From: Pelagimonas sp.
GTDB taxonomy: Bacteria > Pseudomonadota > Alphaproteobacteria > Rhodobacterales > Rhodobacteraceae
DNA: 64,000 nt
Assembly: GCA_025210345.1 (NCBI GenBank)
Contig: JAOARX010000032.1
Span: forward strand, 1-64,000
Direction of reading: 5' to 3'
Under the pieces are notes generated by a model that was given only the letters and a program-made list of their open reading frames with translations, was not told the DNA's origin and did not search any database. Numbering within the stretch: position 1 is the first letter of the stretch; the number at the start of each line of letters is the position of its first letter. Positions 35,880 to 45,451 of this stretch are shown here, piece by piece. A program made the position numbers and the translations under genes.

Positions 35880-36034
35880 CGTCTGTTGTGTCCCTGCCTG
35901 TCCGGACCAAGCTATCAGCGTGCAACCGGCGCCCGTCAAACCGTTTCTTGTGCTTTCTCAATGTTTCGCCAAAGATACACCATCGCGACCTGCACCTCTT
36001 GCACCTTAGGTCAAACACTCTTACGCATTCGCAT

Positions 36035-37330
36035 ATGACACATGTTGCCCCCTCTGATCGCCGCGCAAAGCGCAATGTTGCCGTGCTGGTTCTGGCGCAG
36101 GCCCTTTTGGGGGCGCAAATGCCGATGCTGTTCACATTTGCAGGTCTTGCCGGGCTGGCCCTGGCGCCAAACGCCTGTTTCGCAACCCTGCCGATATCGC
36201 TGATCGTGTTGGGGAGCATGCTGGCGGCCACGCCTGTGTCTCACATTATGCAAAGCTATGGTCGAAAGGCCGGTTTCCTCTTGGGCACCTGTGCCGGGGC
36301 GACCGGTGCGATCATTTCGGCCATGGGTATCTACCAGGGATCCTTCGGATTGTTTCTGGCGGGAAGCCTGATCACAGGTATCTACATGTCTGCGCAGGGG
36401 TTTTACCGCTTTGCCGCTGCGGACACCGCCTCGGACGCGTTCCGCCCCAAGGCGATTTCCTATGTGTTGGCTGGCGGATTGTTCGCGGCCATTATCGGCC
36501 CGCAACTGGGCAATCTGGCCTCGGGGCTGATCTCATCGCCCAACGCGATTGTTGATGCCTTTATGGGGATCTACATCGCCGTTGCGGCGGTCAATATCCT
36601 GGGCGCGCCCGTGCTGTTGCTTTTGGACATTCCGCGCCCGCCCAAGCCCGACGCGGACGCGCCCCATGGGCGCACGCGGCTTGAACTGCTGCGCACCCCC
36701 CGCATTGCCGTGGCGGTGGTGTCGGGGATGGTGTCTTATGCGCTGATGAACCTCGTGATGACCTCAACCCCCTTGGCCGTGGTCGGCTGTGGCGTCGGCG
36801 GCGAGACCGAGATCCCTGCCTATCTGCTCAATATGATCCCCGAAGGAAGCGTCCGCGAGCAATTCAAATACATCGCCGGTTACGTGGTCACGGCGCATGT
36901 GCTGGCCATGTATTTGCCCAGTTTTTTCACCGGCCATCTGATCGCACGCTTTGGCGTGGAAAAGGTGATTGCCGCCGGGCTGGCCATATTGGCGGGCGCT
37001 GGCGCGGTGGGGCTTTCGGGTGTCAATATCGAACAGTTCTTCCTGGCGCTGATCTTGCTGGGGGTCGGTTGGAACTTTGGCTTTATCGGCGCAACCGCGA
37101 TGCTTGCGGGCGCTCATGAACCGCATGAGCGCGGACGGGTTCAGGGGATGAATGACCTGATCGTCTTTGGGGGCGTGACCTTTGCCTCGCTGGCGTCCGG
37201 CGGGCTGATGAATTGCTCGGGTGGGGATGCCCAACAGGGCTGGGTCGCCGTGAACCTTGCGATGGTGCCGTTCCTTGCCCTGGCCGGGGCTGCGCTGATC
37301 TGGCTGGTGATGCGCCCGAACGAAGACTGA
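36035..37330 (+). CDS. MFS transporter
   Basis: 431 residues from ATG 36035, with 12 likely membrane segments. Motif A-like loops are weak (HIMQSYGRKAGFLLG; LIARFGVEKVIAAG). The loop after segment 7 is long (VGCGVGGETEIPAYLLNM...REQFKYIAG). Ends with a short hydrophilic tail (MRPNED). Substrate unknown; no adjacent gene hints at it. Divergent from alkA with 155 bases between starts. Confidence 0.87.
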   Translation: MTHVAPSDRRAKRNVAVLVLAQALLGAQMPMLFTFAGLAGLALAPNACFATLPISLIVLGSMLAATPVSHIMQSYGRKAGFLLGTCAGATGAIISAMGIYQGSFGLFLAGSLITGIYMSAQGFYRFAAADTASDAFRPKAISYVLAGGLFAAIIGPQLGNLASGLISSPNAIVDAFMGIYIAVAAVNILGAPVLLLLDIPRPPKPDADAPHGRTRLELLRTPRIAVAVVSGMVSYALMNLVMTSTPLAVVGCGVGGETEIPAYLLNMIPEGSVREQFKYIAGYVVTAHVLAMYLPSFFTGHLIARFGVEKVIAAGLAILAGAGAVGLSGVNIEQFFLALILLGVGWNFGFIGATAMLAGAHEPHERGRVQGMNDLIVFGGVTFASLASGGLMNCSGGDAQQGWVAVNLAMVPFLALAGAALIWLVMRPNED

Positions 37331-37367
37331 TCGAGTTACGCCGCGGGCGTTACCGGCCTTCCCGCCA

Positions 37368-38156
37368 TTACCAGCGCCCGGTGGTTCCAACCCACAGCCT
37401 GCGCATGCGCTGCACGGCTTCTGATGGCAAAAGCGCAGCGTCTCCAACACGTTCGGGCTGCGCGGCGGCCGCCTTTAAAACCGGGGCCGCCATCCAGGCG
37501 GATGCCAATGCCGCCCCCCCTTTTGACACCTGCGCCCGTTGCCCACGCGCACGCGCCAAGGTCTCAAGCCCATCCAGAGCCAAATCCCGTATCGCCTGCG
37601 ACCGGCCATCCGGCAAAGGCAGTTTGCCGCGCGCCACAAGCTCTGGCACCGCCAGCAGGTAAGACGCCAGCCCGGCAGCATAGCCCAGATCACGCGCCAC
37701 ATCCTGTGCCACATCCCCCGTGTCCCCAAGCGCCAAAACCGCCGCTTGCATCAGGGCACCGCCACTGTCGTACAGATAGGCCCGCAACGCCGCCGCGTCT
37801 TTGAACGGGGATTTATCCAAATCCTGTCGCCGCGCCTCGACCACGGTTTTGAGGCAGGCGATCACACCGGGCGTCGCAACCAACGCCAAGGGCGTCACGA
37901 CCTCATGTCGGCGGATCAGCCCCCCCGCCGCGATCTCATCCAATGCGTCTTTCCACCACTGAAAGCGCATTTCGGCAATCATCTCTTCCTTGGTGATCCA
38001 GGGGATGCGCGCGATCTCGGCATTGAAAGCGTAGATCGGAAACAAGACCGTGCGGCACATGACCGGGGATGCCATGACGCTGGCGAAACGTTCCGGGTCT
38101 GCCCCCTCAACCAGCTTTGCGCAGGCGACCAGATCTGAGCCCTCGGACCAATCCAT
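37368..38156 (-). CDS. Squalene/phytoene-synthase-like protein
   Basis: 262 residues with the trans-isoprenyl synthase helix pattern: PIYAFNAEIARIPWITKEEM in place of the first Asp-rich motif and MRFQWWKDALDEI after it; the second region (LGYAAGLASYLLAVPEL) lacks the usual DxxxD. Such reduced members resemble NDUFAF6, the complex I assembly factor, more than true carotenoid enzymes, so catalysis is doubtful. It ends the cimA unit: its ATG abuts the cimA stop. Confidence 0.85.
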   Translation of the reverse strand: MDWSEGSDLVACAKLVEGADPERFASVMASPVMCRTVLFPIYAFNAEIARIPWITKEEMIAEMRFQWWKDALDEIAAGGLIRRHEVVTPLALVATPGVIACLKTVVEARRQDLDKSPFKDAAALRAYLYDSGGALMQAAVLALGDTGDVAQDVARDLGYAAGLASYLLAVPELVARGKLPLPDGRSQAIRDLALDGLETLARARGQRAQVSKGGAALASAWMAAPVLKAAAAQPERVGDAALLPSEAVQRMRRLWVGTTGRW

Positions 38157-39773
38157 TCAGGCCGCCCCGTCGCGCAACAGCTTCCAGCGCACCGCATCCA
38201 GGAGCGCCTCGAACGATGCGTCGACGATATTCGCGCTGACCCCCACGGTGGCCCAACGCCGCCCCTGCCCGTCTTCACTGTCGATGATCACGCGGGTCAC
38301 GGCCTCCGTGCCGCCCTGGGTGATACGCACCTTGAAATCCACCAGCTTCATGTCGTCGATCATCGCCTGATACGGGCCCAGATCCTTGGCCAGCGCCTTG
38401 GCCAAGGCGTTCACCGGACCGCGATCCGATCCCGCCTCGTCCATGCTCTCAGACACCGAAAGCTTCTTGACCCCGTCCACCTTGACGACCACGACCGCCT
38501 CGGATAGCGAAATCATCTTGTTGTACTTGTTCTTGCGCCGCTCAACGGTCACGCGATAGCGTTTGACCTCGAACAACTCGGGCAGCCGCCCCATCTCTTC
38601 GCGCGCCAACAGCTCAAACGACGCCTGAGCCGTATCATAGGAATACCCATCGGCTTCCCGCGCCTTGACCCGCTCAAGGATCCGCCCCAGCGCCGGGTCG
38701 CCCTTGTCGACACTCAGCCCCGCGTCCAGCAGGCGCTTGCGCAGGTTGGACTGGCCCGCCTGGTTGGACATGGGCACGATGCGGCGATTGCCAACGGTGG
38801 CCGGGTCGATGTGTTCATAGGTTGACGGGTCTTTCAGGATCGCGCTGGCGTGCAGCCCCGCTTTATGCGCAAAGGCCGATGCCCCCACATAGGCCGCCTG
38901 TTTCGCAGGCACGCGGTTCAGCACATCGTCCAGCATCCGGCTGATTTGCGTCAGCCCTTCCAGCGCCTTTGGGGTGATGCGGGTCTCCAGCGTGCTGGCG
39001 AAGGGCTCTTTCAACAGGAAGGTCGGGATCAAGGCGGTCAGATTGGCGTTGCCACAGCGCTCGCCCAGCCCGTTCAACGTGCCCTGCACCTGGCGCACCC
39101 CGGCCTCAACCGCCGCCAGCGAACAGGCCACGGCGTTTTCCGTGTCGTTATGGGTGTGGATGCCCAGACGGTCCCCCGGCACCCCTGCGGCGATGACCTC
39201 GGAGACGATGCGCCCCACCTCGCCGGGCAATGTGCCGCCATTGGTGTCACACAACACGGCCCACCGCGCCCCGGCCTCCAACGCCGCTTTAAGACAGCGC
39301 ACCGCATAATCCGGGTTCGCCTTGTACCCGTCAAAAAAGTGTTCCGCGTCAAACAGCGCCTCGCGCCCCTGCGCCACACAATGGGTGATCGAGCTTGAGA
39401 TGCTTTCAAGGTTTTCGTCCAGCGTGATCCCCAGGGCCTTGGTCACGTGGAAATCATGGCTTTTGCCCACCAGGCAAACCGCGCTGGTCTGCGCATTCAG
39501 CACCGCCGCCAGCACATCGTCATTCGCGGCCGAACGCCCCGCCCGTTTGGTCATGCCAAAGGCGGTCATCGTGGCCACGGTCTGGCCGACCTCTTCGAAA
39601 TAGGCGCTGTCCGTCGGGTTTGCCCCCGGCCAGCCGCCTTCGATATAATCCACCCCCAGCTCATCCAACGCCTGCGTGATCTGCAGTTTCTCAGCGGTGG
39701 AAAACTGAATGCCCTGCGTTTGCTGCCCATCGCGCAGGGTGGTGTCATAGATATAGAGACGGTCTTTGGTCAT
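38157..39773 (-). CDS. cimA: (R)-citramalate synthase CimA
   Basis: Condenses acetyl-CoA with pyruvate, the entry to threonine-independent isoleucine synthesis. 538 residues. The TIM barrel has YDTTLRDGQQTQGIQFS at 9-25, HTHNDTENAV with metal His, and GERCGNANL; the C-terminal LeuA-type regulatory domain (about 400-530, DFKVRITQGGTEAVTRV) is the isoleucine feedback site. The length separates it from the shorter HMG-CoA lyases. Confidence 0.94.
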   Translation of the reverse strand: MTKDRLYIYDTTLRDGQQTQGIQFSTAEKLQITQALDELGVDYIEGGWPGANPTDSAYFEEVGQTVATMTAFGMTKRAGRSAANDDVLAAVLNAQTSAVCLVGKSHDFHVTKALGITLDENLESISSSITHCVAQGREALFDAEHFFDGYKANPDYAVRCLKAALEAGARWAVLCDTNGGTLPGEVGRIVSEVIAAGVPGDRLGIHTHNDTENAVACSLAAVEAGVRQVQGTLNGLGERCGNANLTALIPTFLLKEPFASTLETRITPKALEGLTQISRMLDDVLNRVPAKQAAYVGASAFAHKAGLHASAILKDPSTYEHIDPATVGNRRIVPMSNQAGQSNLRKRLLDAGLSVDKGDPALGRILERVKAREADGYSYDTAQASFELLAREEMGRLPELFEVKRYRVTVERRKNKYNKMISLSEAVVVVKVDGVKKLSVSESMDEAGSDRGPVNALAKALAKDLGPYQAMIDDMKLVDFKVRITQGGTEAVTRVIIDSEDGQGRRWATVGVSANIVDASFEALLDAVRWKLLRDGAA

Positions 39774-39813
39774 GGTCTGGCTCTCTGGCTGTCAGCTTTG
39801 AGACGGGGCATCT

Positions 39814-39943
39814 CGGGCAGCGCCCGACCCTGGGTGGGCGCAAAATCGGTTACAGTTGGCGGGTCAGATCGGCAATTGTCATCTTGGTTTGGAGCACTCC
39901 CGCGCCAATGCGCCCTCCCGGGGGGAGGGTCGGGCGCTGCCCG
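39814..39943. repeat. Long-range inverted repeat upstream of cimA
   Basis: CGGGCAGCGCCCGACCCT (39814-39831) is the exact complement of AGGGTCGGGCGCTGCCCG (39926-39943), 94 bases apart. The inner part also pairs (GGGTGGGCGC with GCGCCCTCCC). As RNA it would make one long hairpin. It may be a MITE-like or REP-like element. Confidence 0.7.
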
Positions 39944-39964
39944 GCGCAAGGCCGGGCGGGATGG

Positions 39965-41350
39965 TCAAATTCCTTCCAGCTTCGCAGCATCAAAGCCCGC
40001 CCCCGGAACCAGTTCAACCCCGGCTTTGGACATGCGCACTTCGACCCCGGCATCAATCAACGCGGTTTTCATCCGGTCAACGTCTGAGAAGTCCTTGGTC
40101 TCCATCGCGGTCGCCCGAGCCGCCGCAAGCGCGTCAGCGTAAGATGACAGATCCACGGCAATGCTGTCCCAACCGCCCAGTTCATCTCGCAACAGGCCAA
40201 GCATCCCCGCCCCCGCCTTCAGCGCTGCTGCATCTCCGGCATTGGCCAAACGGTGCAGCTCAGTCAATGCACCCGCGGTGTTCAGGTCATCGGCCACAGC
40301 GGCGACCACGGTCTCGGGGACGCTGCCCGCCGCGACCCCGTCAACCATACCACGCCATTTGCGCAGGGTGGCCTCGGCCTCTTCGCGCTTTTTCTCGGTC
40401 CAATCCATCGGCTTGCGGTAATGGGTGGAGAGGAACACAAAGCGGATCACTTCGCCGGGCACGCCCTGATCCAGCAGATCGCGCACGGTAAAGAAATTGC
40501 CCAGCGATTTGGACATCTTCTTGCCCTCGACCTGCAGCATCTCATTGTGTAGCCAGACGTTGGCAAAGCTGGCGTCGGGATGCGCGCAGCAGCTTTGGGC
40601 GATCTCATTTTCATGATGCGGAAAGGTCAGATCGTTGCCGCCGCCGTGAATGTCGAACGACGGCCCCAGCAATTCGTGGCTCATGGCCGAGCATTCGATA
40701 TGCCAGCCCGGGCGCCCACGGCCCCAGGGGCTGTCCCATCCGGGCAGTTCATCATCGGATGGCTTCCACAGGACAAAATCCATCGGGTTCTTTTTGTAGG
40801 GCGCGACTTCGACCCGCGCGCCGGCGATCATATCGTCGACGGAACGGCCCGAGAGCTGGCCATAATCCTTATAGCTGTCCACCGCGAACAACACATGGCC
40901 CTCGGCGGCATAGGCGTGGCCCGTGTCAACCAGCCCCTGGATCATGGCGATCATCTGGCCGATGTATTCGGTTGCGCGCGGTTCATGATCCGGCCGGGCC
41001 GCCCCCAGCGCGTCCATATCGGCGTGATACCAGGCGATGGTCTCATTTGAGCGCTCATGCACCAGCTCTTCGAGCGTGCCCTGCGCCCCGGCCTCTTTGC
41101 GCGCCAGCGCGGTGGCGTTGATCTTGTCATCGACGTCGGTGAAATTGCGCACATAGGTGACGTGATCGGCGCCGTAGACGTGACGCAGCAGCCGCTGCAA
41201 CACATCGAACACGATCACGGGCCGTGCATTGCCCAGATGCGCCCGGTCATAGACCGTCGGACCACACAGGTAGAGCCGCACATGGGTCGGATCAATCGGG
41301 GTAAAGACCTCTTTCTTGCGGGTCTTCGAATTGGTGAAGCTAAGCTCCAT
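39965..41350 (-). CDS. cysS: Cysteinyl-tRNA synthetase
   Basis: 461 residues from ATG 41350 ([16 protein letters not shown]). Class I features: [14 protein letters not shown] (zinc Cys29 and HIGH-type HLGN), WHIECSAMS and HHENEIAQS as further zinc ligands, and the loop [11 protein letters not shown]. Full length. The next plus-side bases up to 41530 hold no gene. Essential. Confidence 0.97.
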   Translation of the reverse strand: MELSFTNSKTRKKEVFTPIDPTHVRLYLCGPTVYDRAHLGNARPVIVFDVLQRLLRHVYGADHVTYVRNFTDVDDKINATALARKEAGAQGTLEELVHERSNETIAWYHADMDALGAARPDHEPRATEYIGQMIAMIQGLVDTGHAYAAEGHVLFAVDSYKDYGQLSGRSVDDMIAGARVEVAPYKKNPMDFVLWKPSDDELPGWDSPWGRGRPGWHIECSAMSHELLGPSFDIHGGGNDLTFPHHENEIAQSCCAHPDASFANVWLHNEMLQVEGKKMSKSLGNFFTVRDLLDQGVPGEVIRFVFLSTHYRKPMDWTEKKREEAEATLRKWRGMVDGVAAGSVPETVVAAVADDLNTAGALTELHRLANAGDAAALKAGAGMLGLLRDELGGWDSIAVDLSSYADALAAARATAMETKDFSDVDRMKTALIDAGVEVRMSKAGVELVPGAGFDAAKLEGI

Positions 41351-41530
41351 GCCCTTCTCCTTCGCGTCGGCTCGCGGCGGGCATAACAACTTCGGTCGTT
41401 TTAGGAAATAGAAGATGGGCCCGCGAATTGTCTCAGCGGGTAATGCAGCAAATAATGAGGGTTGCGGCAATGTTCATCATGCGGCGACCATGGCGTCAGG
41501 CGCGGGCCCTGTCAAGGCCCGCGCAAGGGG

Positions 41531-41653
41531 TCATTCGGGCCGCGATGGCGTGATATCGCGCCCCCAGGGGTGGCATTTCAGCCGATAGCGCGCGCGAAAG
41601 ACCGAACAGTCCAAGCGCCCGGGAAACCCGCTGAAGAACAGAAGATCAGTCAT
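41531..41653 (-). CDS. Possible 40-residue small protein
   Basis: ATG 41653 overlaps the stop of the VOC gene by 8 bases (ATGACTGA). The product MTDLLFFSGFPGRLDCSVFR continues with a basic, Trp/His-containing end. No family recognised; it could be chance. Listed for its overlap with the gene upstream. Confidence 0.25.
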   Translation of the reverse strand: MTDLLFFSGFPGRLDCSVFRARYRLKCHPWGRDITPSRPE

Positions 41654-42026
41654 AGCTGACCACCTCGATCTCGATTTCGTCGGGCAGCATGAAGTAGAAC
41701 CGGCGCCCGGGTTCATAATCCGCATGGCTATGGGGTTCCAGCCCGGCGGCCTTGACCCGCGCTTCGACCACATCCAGATCGTCCACCGTCACGGCCAGAT
41801 GGCACAGGCTTCCGGCGGTGACATAGCGCTCAATCGGCGGTTTGGCCGTGTCCTTGGGGGTGTAAAGCGCCAGATAGCTGTTCTCTCCTCCCACATGCAT
41901 ACTATAGCCGTCGTGGATCGACGCGCCTTCCCATCGGATGGTCCAGTCAAACAGATCCACCAAAATCTGAGCCGTCGCCCGAATGTCCGAGACGGTGATA
42001 TTCGCATGTTCCAAAATCGCTGGCAT
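41646..42026 (-). CDS. VOC/glyoxalase-fold protein
   Basis: 126 residues from ATG 42026, with AAAGGACA upstream. Two beta-alpha-beta-beta-beta modules (LEHANITVSDIRATAQILVDLF; CHLAVTVDDLDVVEARVKAAG). Candidate metal ligands are His8 in EHANITV, His77 in LCHLAV and Glu119 near the C-terminus (EIEVVS), so a glyoxalase I or dioxygenase-like reaction is possible. It is divergent from soxR, which suggests redox control. Confidence 0.87.
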   Translation of the reverse strand: MPAILEHANITVSDIRATAQILVDLFDWTIRWEGASIHDGYSMHVGGENSYLALYTPKDTAKPPIERYVTAGSLCHLAVTVDDLDVVEARVKAAGLEPHSHADYEPGRRFYFMLPDEIEIEVVSYD

Positions 42027-42115
42027 GGCCTGTCCTTTCATTTACTTGATAACCACAGGCTACAAGTTAAAGTTCACTTAAACCCAAGCGATACCTTTTC
42101 AAGGAAATCAACAAG

Positions 42116-42562
42116 ATGGCACGGGACGGTTTGACAATCAGCGAAATATCAGAGCGCACGGGCCTGGCGGGTTCTGCCATTCGGCACTACGAATCCGAAG
42201 GTCTGGTGTTTCCCGCGCGCACAGCGGGTGGCCAGCGACGCTATAGCCGCGCCGATATCCGGCGCCTGTCCTTTGTTCTGATCGCGCAGCAGCTGGGGTT
42301 TTCGCTGTCTGACATCCGCGAGGCCATGGCCCATCTGCCCAAGCACCGCGCCCCGGCCAAATCCGATTGGACCAGCATATCGAAACGCTTTGGCCGGGCT
42401 TTGGACCTGCGGATTGCCCAGATGCAAAACCTGCGTGACAAGCTGGATGGGTGCATCGGATGCGGGTGCCTGTCGTTGGAAAGCTGCGCCCTCTACAATC
42501 CCGACGACCGTGCCAAGCTGGCCGGGGTTGGACCAAGGTTTGTCATCGACACAGAAAGCTAG
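42116..42562 (+). CDS. soxR: Redox-sensing regulator SoxR
   Basis: 148 residues. MerR-type helix-turn-helix (ISEISERTGLAGSAIRHYESEGL), dimer helix, and the [2Fe-2S] motif CIGCGCLSLESC with Cys113, 116, 118 and 124, exactly the SoxR spacing. Oxidation of the cluster by redox-cycling drugs or nitric oxide turns it into an activator. The divergent VOC gene is a probable target. A weak SoxR-like site (around 42062-42080) is not convincing. Confidence 0.95.
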   Translation: MARDGLTISEISERTGLAGSAIRHYESEGLVFPARTAGGQRRYSRADIRRLSFVLIAQQLGFSLSDIREAMAHLPKHRAPAKSDWTSISKRFGRALDLRIAQMQNLRDKLDGCIGCGCLSLESCALYNPDDRAKLAGVGPRFVIDTES

Positions 42563-42580
42563 GGGCGTGCGCCACAATTG

Positions 42581-42620
42581 AAGGGGCTGTGCTCCAAAGA
42601 GTTTTCGAAAACTCTTGCCC
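42581..42620 (+). repeat. Dispersed intergenic repeat, partial copy C
   Basis: Contains AAGAGTTTTCGAAAACTCTT, a perfect 20-base palindrome, preceded by AAGGGGCTGTGCTCC. It shares only the second half of copies A and B, and lies after soxR, so it may act as its terminator. Confidence 0.7.
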
Positions 42621-42648
42621 CGCTCAGACGCAGGGTTTTGCCAGAAAA

Positions 42649-42671
42649 AACGGGGCGATCTCCGCCCCGTT
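42649..42671 (-). terminator. Rho-independent terminator of mltG
   Basis: AACGGGGCG and CGCCCCGTT with a short loop; on the minus strand six T follow. 20 bases after the mltG stop. Confidence 0.88.
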
Positions 42672-42691
42672 TAAATCCCGTCTGACTTAGG

Positions 42692-43843
42692 TCAGTTCCC
42701 GCGTTCCAGCTTGCGATAGGCCTCGACGTTGCGGTTGTGCTCTTGCAGTGTCACCGCAAAATTATGCCCATCCGCCGGGTTCAGCGTTTTGGCCACGAAG
42801 AAGATGTAATCCGTCTGCGCCGGGTTTAGCGCCGCTTCGATGCTGGCCCGCCCCGGGTTGGCGATGGGCGTGGGCGGCAAAGCGGGGATCACATAGGTGT
42901 TCCACGGGGTTTCTTTGCGCAGTTCCGACTGGCGCAGGCCACGGCCCAGCACGCCCTCACCCTTGGTGATCCCGTAGATCACGGTCGGGTCGGTTTGCAG
43001 CTTCATGCCCTTGTTCAGACGGTTCACAAAGACGCTCGCCACCTCAAGGCGCTCTTGCGGGCCGCCGGTCTCTTTCTCGATGATCGAGGCCAGAATCAGC
43101 GCTTCTTCCGGGGTTTGGAGCGGCAGCCCTTCGGCGCGATTGGACCAAGCCTGATCCAGGATCAGCTTTTGCGCCTCTTGCATGCGCGCGACCACATCGG
43201 CGCGGCTGTCACCGGGGCTGATGTCATAGCTATCAGGCGCCAAAGCCCCCTCGGCCGGGACATCGACATTGCCCTCAAGCACGTCAATCGCCGACAATTC
43301 GTTGACAACCTGCCAGCTGGTCACACCCTCGGCCATCGCCACACGATACCGTGTGTCGGGTGCATTCAGCAGCTCGCCATAGATGGCAGGCGCTTCGCCT
43401 TCGCCCGGCTGAAACGCGGCTTTTTGTTCATAGCGACCGGTTTGCGGGTCAATTTCGCGCACCTGAATCGTCAGGCGATTCACCCCGATGCGGTAAACCA
43501 CTTCGGTGCCGCAGGTCGAGGCGCCGCCGCGGGTGACGATATCGGTGATCTCCGCCATAGAGGCCCCGGCAGGCACCACATAGCTGCCCGCCTTAAGCGC
43601 CCCGGTCTTATCGGTATAATCGGCCCCGACACGGAACATCGCGGGGCTTTTCACCGCCCCCTGCGCGGCCAGATCCTCAGAGACGCGCGACATATTCGTG
43701 CCGCGCGGCACCTCAAGACAGATGGCCTGCGTCAACGGGCCAGTGGCGCGATATTCATTTTGCGCCCAGAGCAAAACACCCCCGAACAAAAACAGCGCCA
43801 CCACCAGAAAGGTCAGCGCATTCGAGGCGACAGACCGCCACAT
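42692..43843 (-). CDS. mltG: Endolytic murein transglycosylase MltG
   Basis: Cuts nascent glycan strands inside the chain and sets their length. 383 residues, one N-terminal membrane anchor (about 9-27), LysM-like region, and the YceG domain with the catalytic Glu in ASIIEKETGGPQER (256/258) and YDISPGDSR. It starts 2 bases after the fabF stop, the common fabF-mltG pair. Confidence 0.95.
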   Translation of the reverse strand: MWRSVASNALTFLVVALFLFGGVLLWAQNEYRATGPLTQAICLEVPRGTNMSRVSEDLAAQGAVKSPAMFRVGADYTDKTGALKAGSYVVPAGASMAEITDIVTRGGASTCGTEVVYRIGVNRLTIQVREIDPQTGRYEQKAAFQPGEGEAPAIYGELLNAPDTRYRVAMAEGVTSWQVVNELSAIDVLEGNVDVPAEGALAPDSYDISPGDSRADVVARMQEAQKLILDQAWSNRAEGLPLQTPEEALILASIIEKETGGPQERLEVASVFVNRLNKGMKLQTDPTVIYGITKGEGVLGRGLRQSELRKETPWNTYVIPALPPTPIANPGRASIEAALNPAQTDYIFFVAKTLNPADGHNFAVTLQEHNRNVEAYRKLERGN

Positions 43844-43845
43844 AA

Positions 43846-45108
43846 TCAGTCCACCTTGCCAAAGATCACGCTGGCGTTGGTCCCGCCAAAGCCAAACGAG
43901 TTGGACAACGCATAGGTGATGTCGCGTTCACGCTTGGCGTTCGGGGCCAGATCGACGGGTGTTTCAACCGCCGGAGTGTCCAGATTGATGGTCGGAGGTG
44001 CAACCTGATCGCGGATCGCGAGGATCGAGAAGATCCCCTCGATCGCGCCGGCCGCGCCCAACAGGTGGCCGGTCATCGACTTGGTCGAGGACATGGTGAC
44101 ACTGCCCGCCGCATCGCCCAGAAGGCGCTCAACCGCGCCCAGTTCGATGGTGTCGGCCATGGTCGAGGTGCCATGCGCATTGATATAATCCAATTGCCCC
44201 GCTTCAAGGCCCGCGTCCTTGAGCGCCGCTTTCATCGAGCGCAGGCCGCCATCGCCGTCCTCGGAGGGCGCGGTGATGTGATAGGCGTCACCAGACAGGC
44301 CATAGCCACAGACCTCGGCATAGATCTTGGCGCCACGCGCCTTGGCGTGTTCGTATTCTTCCAGAACCAGAACGCCCGCGCCTTCGCCCATGACAAAGCC
44401 ATCACGATCCGCATCATAGGGGCGCGAGGCCGCTTTGGGATCATCCGCGCGCTTGGTGGACAGCGCCTTACAGGCGTTGAACCCGGCGATGCCGATCTCG
44501 CAGATCGCCATTTCCGCGCCACCGGCAACCATCACATCCGCATCACCGTATTTGATCAGACGCGCGGCATCACCGATGGCATGCGCCCCGGTCGAACAGG
44601 CGGTCACAACCGCGTGGTTCGGCCCCTTGAAACCATAGCGGATCGACACATTGCCCGAGATCAGGTTGATCAGCGAGCCAGGGATAAAGAAGGGCGACAC
44701 GCGACGCGGACCGCGTTCCTTGATCATTACGGCGGTGTCAGCAATGGACGACAGTCCGCCAATGCCCGACCCCAGCATCACACCGGTGCGTTCGCGGCTT
44801 TCTTCGTCTTCAGGCAACCAGCCCGCATCCTTGACCGCCTGATCGGCGGCGGCGATGCCAAAGCGGATGAACTCATCCACTTTGCGTTGCTCTTTCTTGT
44901 CCATATAGTCATCGGGATTGAACGTGCCGTCCGTCCCGTCGCCATAAGGAACCTCACAGGCATAGGTCGTGCCCAGGGCGCTTGCATCGAATTTGGTGAT
45001 CGGTCCCGCGCCGGATTGCCCTTCCAGCAGACGTTCCCATGTCTCTTCGACCCCGCAAGCCAGCGGAGTGACCAGACCCAGACCTGTAACTACCACGCGA
45101 CGTGTCAT
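43846..45108 (-). CDS. fabF: 3-oxoacyl-ACP synthase II FabF
   Basis: Elongating condensing enzyme of fatty acid synthesis. 420 residues with catalytic Cys171 (TACSTGAHA), His in INAHGTSTMADT and His in SMTGHLLGAAGA. Full length. The usual upstream neighbour acpP is not visible here: a DUF4274 gene and 343 non-coding bases lie upstream. GAGGGAAGGG is the ribosome site. Confidence 0.97.
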   Translation of the reverse strand: MTRRVVVTGLGLVTPLACGVEETWERLLEGQSGAGPITKFDASALGTTYACEVPYGDGTDGTFNPDDYMDKKEQRKVDEFIRFGIAAADQAVKDAGWLPEDEESRERTGVMLGSGIGGLSSIADTAVMIKERGPRRVSPFFIPGSLINLISGNVSIRYGFKGPNHAVVTACSTGAHAIGDAARLIKYGDADVMVAGGAEMAICEIGIAGFNACKALSTKRADDPKAASRPYDADRDGFVMGEGAGVLVLEEYEHAKARGAKIYAEVCGYGLSGDAYHITAPSEDGDGGLRSMKAALKDAGLEAGQLDYINAHGTSTMADTIELGAVERLLGDAAGSVTMSSTKSMTGHLLGAAGAIEGIFSILAIRDQVAPPTINLDTPAVETPVDLAPNAKRERDITYALSNSFGFGGTNASVIFGKVD

Positions 45109-45451
45109 GGAACTGCCCTTCCCTCAGATTATCTATCAAACACGCTCATAGCGCGGCTGGGGTATGGGGGGCAAGAGCAGGCGCGTGGTTTCAGCAGCCT
45201 TCTTCTGTCTCTCTTCACAATACTCTTCCGCCATTGCAGCGGTTCCCCCCATCAGATGATTTGAGAGATACTTTCGCTATCCACATGATGGATGGCCGGT
45301 TGCGGATCGCGAACAGTTTTTGGTGCGGTTTCACTGAGGGTCTGCGTTTGAGATCGAGCACTTTTTTGCTTCACCTCCAATACTGTCATTGCTCGGCGAA
45401 TGCCAAAGCGTATCAAGTCAACTTTGGGCCGCACGTTTTAATCTGAATGCT
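45109..45451. other. 343-base gap upstream of fabF
   Basis: AT-richer than the flanks. A 60-codon minus-strand frame (45252-45434) has no ribosome site and no recognisable product. No acpP or RNA gene. The fabF promoter should lie here. Confidence 0.6.

Noticed and set aside
42055-42085. Possible SoxR box (CAAGTTAAAGTTCACTT)
   Set aside because: Only the first half matches the SoxR consensus; the second half fails, so it was not listed as a feature.
45252-45434. 60-codon frame upstream of fabF, tested as an acpP remnant
   Set aside because: No DSL phosphopantetheine motif, no acidic helix pattern and no ribosome site.
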